Of a stretch of 11,229 nucleotides of DNA, positions 6,978-11,229 are shown in pieces. This DNA is from Planctomycetes bacterium UBA1135 (lineage in GTDB: Bacteria; Planctomycetota; UBA1135), in contig DCAK01000090.1 in NCBI GenBank assembly GCA_002311925.1, positions 14,117-25,345 of the forward strand, written 5' to 3'. Under the pieces are notes generated by a model. The model was not told the origin of the DNA, searched no databases, and worked only from the letters and a program-made list of their open reading frames with translations. Every line of letters begins with the position of its first letter. Position 1 is the first letter of the stretch. Made by a program: the position numbers and the translations under genes.

Positions 6978-8029
6978 CACCGATTGGCTTGGGTCATGCG
7001 ACCTCCCGTCATCACGCCGATGATGCGGGCGGAGGCGTCGAGGGGGTGGGCGGTCCAGAGGACCAGGTCGGCCCGGGCTCCCGGGGCGATGCGACCGATG
7101 TCGGAACGGCCGGCGACCGCGGCGGCGGTCGAAGTGATGGAGGCCAGGGCGGCGGCGGGGTCGCCGGTGGCCCTGGAAAACGCCATGGCGGCAAACCGCA
7201 GGCGTTCCGGGGACCGATTTCCGGTGCCGAAGGCAATCCACGCCCCGCCTTCGTGGAGTCGACGCCAAACCTCCAGTCCGCGCGGATTCCAATCGGAATC
7301 TCCGGGAACAGGCAGGGCCACCAGGTCGCCGGCGAGGATTCCCCCGTAGACGCCGGGGTCGCCCAAGGCCACGAAGGCTCGCGGCAATCCGGCGGCCACC
7401 GAGCGAAATCCGTCCACTCCGGCGGCGTCCTCGACCAGGGCCAGAACCCCGGCATCACCCACCCCGTCCACGGCCTGGAGGTTTTCGGCCAAATCATCCA
7501 GTGCGCCGGGAAGACCCAGGGGACCCTTGCGGTCGTCGGCTATGCGACCGGGAATCAGGGAAACCGCTTGCCGGGAGCGACTTTCCACGATCTGGGGAGC
7601 TCCGTCGTCGGGTCCGGACGAAGCCGCAATCGCCGCCCATCCGGAAAGAGTGTTTGTGGGCCTGGGCAGAAGCTGAACCGTGGTCACGCCGGCTTTCAGA
7701 CGGTCCTCCCAGACGTCGGAATCGACATCCACCCCTTCGGCGGCCAACAATGCGGGTGAAAGGCGGAGGGATTCCGCGGCCGCATCGCATCCCGACCACG
7801 ACCATGCATCCACGAATCCGGGGGCGAGAATCCCTCCGAGGCGGACACTTCGCCCGCCCGGCGGGGTCTTCAACTCGGGGCCCACCGCTTGGATGATTCC
7901 ATCACGGATGACGACCTCCCAACCCTCGTGAAGGGCTCCGTCCTCGCCGACGACGGCGACGGGCCGAAGCAGGGTGGGTGTTTCCTGCGGGGCGGGGCAG
8001 GCAATGACCAGGAGGATGGTGGAAATCAC
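6977..8029 (-). CDS. Short exported pseudo-amidohydrolase with WSW in place of HxH
   Basis: A 350-residue amidohydrolase-like protein and the smallest complete member of the array. The GTG start overlaps the upstream stop by four bases (GTGA). The N-terminus MISTILLVIACPAPQE is a short hydrophobic export signal. Cys11 after VIA weakly fits a lipobox, but no basic n-region precedes it. PGFVDAWSWSG (70-80) is the strand-1 motif with Trp76 and Trp78 replacing both metal histidines. AGVTTVQLLP (113-122) keeps the family loop start, but the following GG-rich loop is altered. No histidine appears at the strand-5 or strand-6 positions, and strand 8 (IAFGTGNRS) has no Asp. The C-terminus (IGRIAPGARADLVLWTAHPLD) is clearly of the family. 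Compared with relatives of about 400-470 residues, the central barrel is abbreviated. Metal-dependent catalysis is very unlikely. Confidence 0.83.
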   Translation of the reverse strand: MISTILLVIACPAPQETPTLLRPVAVVGEDGALHEGWEVVIRDGIIQAVGPELKTPPGGRSVRLGGILAPGFVDAWSWSGCDAAAESLRLSPALLAAEGVDVDSDVWEDRLKAGVTTVQLLPRPTNTLSGWAAIAASSGPDDGAPQIVESRSRQAVSLIPGRIADDRKGPLGLPGALDDLAENLQAVDGVGDAGVLALVEDAAGVDGFRSVAAGLPRAFVALGDPGVYGGILAGDLVALPVPGDSDWNPRGLEVWRRLHEGGAWIAFGTGNRSPERLRFAAMAFSRATGDPAAALASITSTAAAVAGRSDIGRIAPGARADLVLWTAHPLDASARIIGVMTGGRMTQANR

Positions 8030-9456
8030 TTCGGGATGTGCGAGCGGAAGGATGCGGAAGCGTCGAAGGGGCTCGAGCCTTCGAAGAGAACCACCGACCC
8101 GGTGGCGCCCGAAACCAGGCGGCCGGCCTTGCCGGACAACCCGAGAAGGCGGGCGGGGATGGTGGTCAGGGAAGCCCAGACCGCGTCAGAATTCGCGCCG
8201 GTGGCCACCAATTCTCCGGCTCGGAGCAACAACAGGGCGTGACCGCCCCGAGCCCCGCCGCTGGAAAGAGCAACCTCGACCCCGGCGTCCTGGAGCCGGG
8301 CCCAACGCTGGGACAGGGCTCGGTCTTGTTCGCCGCCGCCTGCAATCGACAAGATGACGGGAATCTCGGCATCGGCGAGGGTTTCAGCGACCAGGTCGGC
8401 CTCCAAGCCACCCACCACCACCAGGTCAAGATGGTGTTCAAGCGCGACTTCAACGGCGGCGCGGATGTCGGCCACCGAATGGGCATGGACTCGGACCTGG
8501 AAATCACCGTCGATGGCCCCCAATACCTGGTTCCGCGCGGTGCGGGGGGAAGGAGTTTTCGGCCGCTTGGGCCGCTTGGGCATTTCGTCCTTTTTCTCCT
8601 TTCCTTTCTTCTTGGCGTCCTCGCCGTTCTCGTCCTTTGCCGCCGCGGCCTCTTCCCCCTCCTTCTTCTCCTTCTCCTTCTCCTTCTCCTCGACGAACTC
8701 GTCGAGCTTCTCCTGGTAGGCCTCCAGATCCTTCTCGTACTTCTCCATCTTCTCGACGTGCTCGTCCACCGAATCCCTCCACTCAACCGCCTCTTCAAAC
8801 ACACCCTTGAAACCGTCCGATTCGAGGAGTCCACCGGCGCCCATCCTTCTTGCGCTTCCCAGGGCGAATTCCAAGGCCGCGTCGCCGCCGGGCCGGGGAA
8901 GATTGCGGCCGCTGAAGAGAACCGGAGTTCCCGTTCCGCGCCTCAACTGAGAAGCGGGATTGCCCAGGAAGGCGGCGGCGATTCCGGAATTCCGAGCGGC
9001 CAGGATTTCAGCGGCAAGACCGGGGTCGGCGCCTTCCATGTCCCGGGGAAGACCATCGGCGACCGTGGCCCAGGAAGGTTGGTTCTGGGAATCCCCCAAT
9101 GCGGCGGGAACCAGGCCCGACCAGGCGTCCACCACTCCGGCGGCCAAGGTGCCCTTCACTTTCAATACCTTCGCGCTTCCGCCCCCGAAACCCAAAAGAC
9201 CGCCGCCACCGCGGGGTTTCTGTCGACTCACACCCTGGATGACTCCGTCCTGAATGGACAAGAACGCCGGCGCAACCACCTTTCCCGGGGCCACCCAGGC
9301 CGCATCGGCCTCGATGACATAGGAACGGCCGTATCCGGCCTCCTTTTGGGCGGGAAGAGCGGACGCAAGAAGCCCGACGGCTGCGAGGGCCAAGGCCGGG
9401 GTGCGAACACCCCGAAACGGCAGAATGGACCTGCCGGAGAAGGGAGGACGGGCCAA
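8026..9456 (-). CDS. First array gene: exported pseudo-amidohydrolase with Lys/Glu-rich insert
   Basis: A 476-residue protein opening the array. The only plausible start is TTG at 9456; no Shine-Dalgarno is visible, and the bases before it are C-rich. Residues 1-37 form a signal peptide with a long basic n-region and a hydrophobic core ending ASALPAQ. AAGVVDAWSGL (105-115) aligns with the strand-1 motif, with Trp112-Ser-Gly114 in place of HxH. Residues 226-305 are a Lys/Glu/Ala-rich helical insert. Strand 5 still reads VRVHAHSVADI (His324, His326), and strand 6 has the VVGGLEA form found in other members. Strand 8 (VALSSGGARGG) lacks the Asp. The C-terminus stops at SPFDASASFRSHIPK, about a dozen residues before the terminal strand of its paralogues. 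It is probably a non-catalytic or altered subunit. The family call is less obvious than for its neighbours and rests on strand 5 and context. Confidence 0.78.
   Translation of the reverse strand: MARPPFSGRSILPFRGVRTPALALAAVGLLASALPAQKEAGYGRSYVIEADAAWVAPGKVVAPAFLSIQDGVIQGVSRQKPRGGGGLLGFGGGSAKVLKVKGTLAAGVVDAWSGLVPAALGDSQNQPSWATVADGLPRDMEGADPGLAAEILAARNSGIAAAFLGNPASQLRRGTGTPVLFSGRNLPRPGGDAALEFALGSARRMGAGGLLESDGFKGVFEEAVEWRDSVDEHVEKMEKYEKDLEAYQEKLDEFVEEKEKEKEKKEGEEAAAAKDENGEDAKKKGKEKKDEMPKRPKRPKTPSPRTARNQVLGAIDGDFQVRVHAHSVADIRAAVEVALEHHLDLVVVGGLEADLVAETLADAEIPVILSIAGGGEQDRALSQRWARLQDAGVEVALSSGGARGGHALLLLRAGELVATGANSDAVWASLTTIPARLLGLSGKAGRLVSGATGSVVLFEGSSPFDASASFRSHIPK
8664..8690 (-). repeat. Hexanucleotide tandem repeat encoding (Glu-Lys)n
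   Basis: On the plus strand CCTTCT is repeated three times exactly (8670-8687), with a partial copy after and a one-mismatch copy before. On the coding strand it reads GAG AAG GAG AAG within the charged insert of the first array protein. Because the unit is six bases, gain or loss of copies keeps the frame and only changes insert length. Confidence 0.7.
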
Positions 9457-9545
9457 GTGAAGTGGGGGGGCGGCCGCAAGAACCGACCCTACAAGAGCAT
9501 ACGGAGGGAAGGTCGGTTGTTGGAAGGTTTTCTAGACTGGGTGGC
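9457..9545. promoter_or_regulatory. Divergent intergenic region between the amidohydrolase array and lpxA
   Basis: These 89 bases separate the TTG start of the leftward array from the GTG start of lpxA, so promoters for both directions probably lie here or just inside the coding ends. It holds a run of seven G (9464-9470) beside a GCGGCCGC palindrome, and a lower-GC patch (about 9513-9537). No convincing -35/-10 pair was found in either direction, so the promoter role is inferred from gene layout only. Confidence 0.35.
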
Positions 9546-10349
9546 GTGACCGCCCCCTCCCCGGAAACAGCCATTCATCCCACCGCCGTGGTTCTGCCCG
9601 GCTCGGAGCTAGGCGTTGGCGTCGAGGTGGGCCCCTGGTGCGTGGTCGAACCCGGGGTCGAAGTCGGCGACGGCTGCCGCCTTCTGCCCCATGTCCACCT
9701 CCTGGGCCGCACCACTTTGGGTGAGGGTTGCGTCGTGGGGACCGGGTCGGTGCTGGGTGGCGAACCCCAGGACATCGAGTTCGACGGCGCCCGCACCCGG
9801 GTTGAAATCGGCCGGGAGTGCCGCATCCACGAACATGTGACCGTCCACAGGGCGACCGCCGAGGATGGCGCCACCACCGTGGGCGAACGGGTGATGATGA
9901 TGGCCAACAGCCATGTCGGCCACGACGCCCGGGTGGAGAACGACGTGGTGCTGGTCAACGGGGCCCTTGTGGCTGGCCACGCCCGCGTGGGCGCCGGCGC
10001 AATCCTTTCCGGCAATTCCGCCGTCCACCAATTCTGCCGCGTGGGCCGCCTGGCCCTGGTGGGCGGAGCCTGCATGGTCACACGCGATGCCCCTCCCTTT
10101 TCCATCGTGGTGGGCTCCTACCCCGCCTGCTGGCGAGGCCCCAACACCATCGGCATGCGGCGAGCCGACTTCAGCGCCGACGACCGGGACGCCGTCCGCA
10201 AAGCCTTGGCCGCGATTTTCGGACCCGGCGCCAATCCGGCCACCGCCGCCCAGGCATTCCACGACCACCCCTGCCAGGCCGTGGGGGAAATCGTAGCCTT
10301 CGTGGACGCCGCCCAACGCGGCCTCTGCGTTTCTCCCCGAGATTCATGA
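9546..10349 (+). CDS. lpxA: Acyl-[acyl-carrier-protein]--UDP-N-acetylglucosamine O-acyltransferase
   Basis: LpxA transfers a 3-hydroxyacyl chain from acyl carrier protein to UDP-GlcNAc, the first step of lipid A synthesis, in the cytoplasm as a trimer. The 267 residues compare with 262 in E. coli. Hexapeptide repeats of the left-handed beta-helix fill most of residues 9-180 (IHPTAVV, VEIGREC, VGERVMM, ARVGAGA). HEHVTVHRAT, NSHVGHD, AGHARV and AVHQF match the family; His126 corresponds to catalytic His125 of E. coli, and His123, His145 and His161 to its His122, His144 and His160. Gly174 aligns with E. coli Gly173, the acyl-length ruler, which favours a long chain. The C-terminal helical part begins at GPNTIGMRRADFS. 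The GTG at 9546 was chosen because the family starts a few residues before IHPTA. A GTG at 9462 would add 28 unrelated residues and nearly abut the divergent gene. The stop overlaps the acs start (ATGA). Confidence 0.95.
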   Translation: MTAPSPETAIHPTAVVLPGSELGVGVEVGPWCVVEPGVEVGDGCRLLPHVHLLGRTTLGEGCVVGTGSVLGGEPQDIEFDGARTRVEIGRECRIHEHVTVHRATAEDGATTVGERVMMMANSHVGHDARVENDVVLVNGALVAGHARVGAGAILSGNSAVHQFCRVGRLALVGGACMVTRDAPPFSIVVGSYPACWRGPNTIGMRRADFSADDRDAVRKALAAIFGPGANPATAAQAFHDHPCQAVGEIVAFVDAAQRGLCVSPRDS

Positions 10350-11229
10350 CAGACCCCGAAATCCCCGTCGACCCCGTCCCGGACGCTCCCGTCCCTAGCC
10401 CGACCTCCGCCGGCATCGAAACCCTTCTCGAGGAACACCGAAGCTTCCCCCCTCCCGAAGCCTTCCGGAAGGTCGCCAACTGCTCCGACCCTGAAATCTG
10501 GGCCAAGGCCGACGCCGACTGGGAGGGGTGGTGGGAATCCTGGGCCGAGCAACTCCAGTGGGACAAGCCCTGGGAACAGGTCCTCGAATGGGACCCCCCC
10601 TACGCCAAATGGTTCCTGGGCGGCAAGCTCAACGCCAGCGTCCAGTGCCTCGACCGGCATGTCGCCGCCGGACACGGCGACCGCACCGCCTTCTTCTGGG
10701 AAGGGGAAAGCGGAGACCGCTCCATGCTTTCCTACGGGGACATGCTGGAAGGCACCTGCAAGGTCGCCAACGGCCTGAAAGCCTTGGGCGTCGGGAAAGG
10801 CGACCGGGTCTGCATCTACATGCCAATGGTCCCCGAGCTTGCCATGACGGTGCTGGCCTGCTCGCGCATCGGCGCCATCTTTTCGGTGGTGTTCGCGGGT
10901 TTCAGCGCCACATCCCTGCGCGACCGCATCAAGGACCTGGAGGCCAAGGTGGTGGTCTGCGCCGACGGCTGCTGGCGCCGCGGCAAAACGCTCGACCTCA
11001 AGGGGGTGGTGGACGAGGCGGTGGAAACCTGCTCCTGCGTGGAGAAGGTCCTGGTCTGGGAACGTGGCGCGGGGGTCACCGAGGCCCTCACCGAAATCCA
11101 TGGCGACCGCACAAAGACGCGCGACATCTCTTGGGCCGAGGCCGTTGACGGCCAATCCCCAGACTGCCTCCCGGAAAGCATGGACTCGGAAGATTCCCTC
11201 TTCATCCTCTACACCAGCGGTACCACCGG
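10346..11229 (+). CDS. acs: Acetyl-CoA synthetase, N-terminal part (cut by right window edge)
   Basis: AMP-forming acetate--CoA ligase, which converts acetate, ATP and CoA to acetyl-CoA in the cytoplasm. The 294 complete codons cover under half of the usual length of about 650 residues. After a Pro-rich leader (5-20), hallmark segments follow: WFLGGKLNASVQCLDRH (89-105), GDRTAFFWEGE (111-121), KGDRVCIYMPMVPELA (151-166), ACSRIGAIFSVVFAGFSA (171-188) and LRDRIKD. The window ends inside the ATP-binding motif LFILYTSGTTG. The WF-x-GG-x-LN and CLDRH signatures favour acetyl- over longer-chain acyl-CoA synthetases; a propionyl-CoA synthetase is the main alternative. The ATG overlaps the lpxA stop by four bases and has no clear Shine-Dalgarno, so translation is probably coupled to lpxA. 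The catalytic Lys and acetylation site are beyond the edge. Confidence 0.92.
   Translation, partial: MTDPEIPVDPVPDAPVPSPTSAGIETLLEEHRSFPPPEAFRKVANCSDPEIWAKADADWEGWWESWAEQLQWDKPWEQVLEWDPPYAKWFLGGKLNASVQCLDRHVAAGHGDRTAFFWEGESGDRSMLSYGDMLEGTCKVANGLKALGVGKGDRVCIYMPMVPELAMTVLACSRIGAIFSVVFAGFSATSLRDRIKDLEAKVVVCADGCWRRGKTLDLKGVVDEAVETCSCVEKVLVWERGAGVTEALTEIHGDRTKTRDISWAEAVDGQSPDCLPESMDSEDSLFILYTSGTT

Noticed and set aside
6978..7292. Upstream extension of the 470-aa protein by 105 codons
   Set aside because: The extension lies within the preceding gene, is Arg/Pro-rich and unlike the family. The ATG at 6977 gives a signal peptide and the TGATG junction.
7997..7999. Lipobox cysteine (Cys11) making the 350-aa protein a lipoprotein
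   Set aside because: The preceding segment is very short and has no basic residue, and no other array member has a lipobox; left as a remark only.
1430..9456. The degenerate genes as decaying pseudogenes
   Set aside because: All frames are intact and tightly coupled, and fold motifs are retained. Decay would be expected to bring frameshifts and stops.
9462..9545. Longer lpxA start at GTG 9462
   Set aside because: It would add 28 residues unlike any LpxA and leave five bases between divergent starts. The GTG at 9546 matches the usual N-terminus.
9457..9545. Specific sigma-70 promoters in the divergent region
   Set aside because: TATGCT on the minus strand and TAGACT on the plus strand are weak -10 matches without a properly spaced -35 element.
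8038..9549. 503-codon open frame on the plus strand opposite the first array gene
   Set aside because: Its product is low-complexity Leu-rich where the minus strand encodes Lys/Glu repeats. It has no family pattern, and the minus-strand protein has signal peptide and barrel motifs, so this is an antisense shadow of GC-rich coding DNA.

Overview
The window is GC-rich DNA from a Gram-negative bacterium: lpxA, for lipid A synthesis, implies an outer membrane. Several starts are GTG or TTG, and most minus-strand products begin with a signal peptide ending in a PAQ or QE-like stretch. The style of the secreted amidohydrolases, with long Lys/Glu-rich inserts, resembles Planctomycetota or Acidobacteriota. 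That assignment is an impression and was not tested.

Positions 9456 down to 1 (minus strand) hold one tightly packed run of seven genes, all related to secreted, imidazolonepropionase-like amidohydrolases (COG1228-type). Consecutive genes overlap by 1-4 bases or, at the last junction, are separated by 2. In transcription order they encode proteins of 476, 350, 470, 449, 929 (two amidohydrolase domains fused), 398 and at least 78 residues; the last runs off the left edge. Only the last two keep the HxH metal-binding motif after the first core strand. The six domains before them carry WSG, WSW, FSF, HSS, DSP and RGF at that position, and most have also lost the Asp expected at strand 8. The rest of the fold signature persists. 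The likely reading is an operon of exported pseudo-amidohydrolases made together with two probably active relatives, perhaps as subunits of one envelope complex. The substrate is unknown.

Positions 9457-9545 are a short divergent intergenic region that should hold the promoters for both directions.

Positions 9546-11229 (plus strand) carry lpxA (UDP-N-acetylglucosamine acyltransferase), overlapping by 4 bases the start of an acetyl-CoA synthetase gene (acs). The acs gene is cut by the right edge inside its nucleotide-binding motif. These two are housekeeping genes with no evident functional link to the amidohydrolase array. No RNA genes, CRISPR arrays, insertion sequences or clear terminators were seen, and no gene-free stretch exceeds 100 bases.
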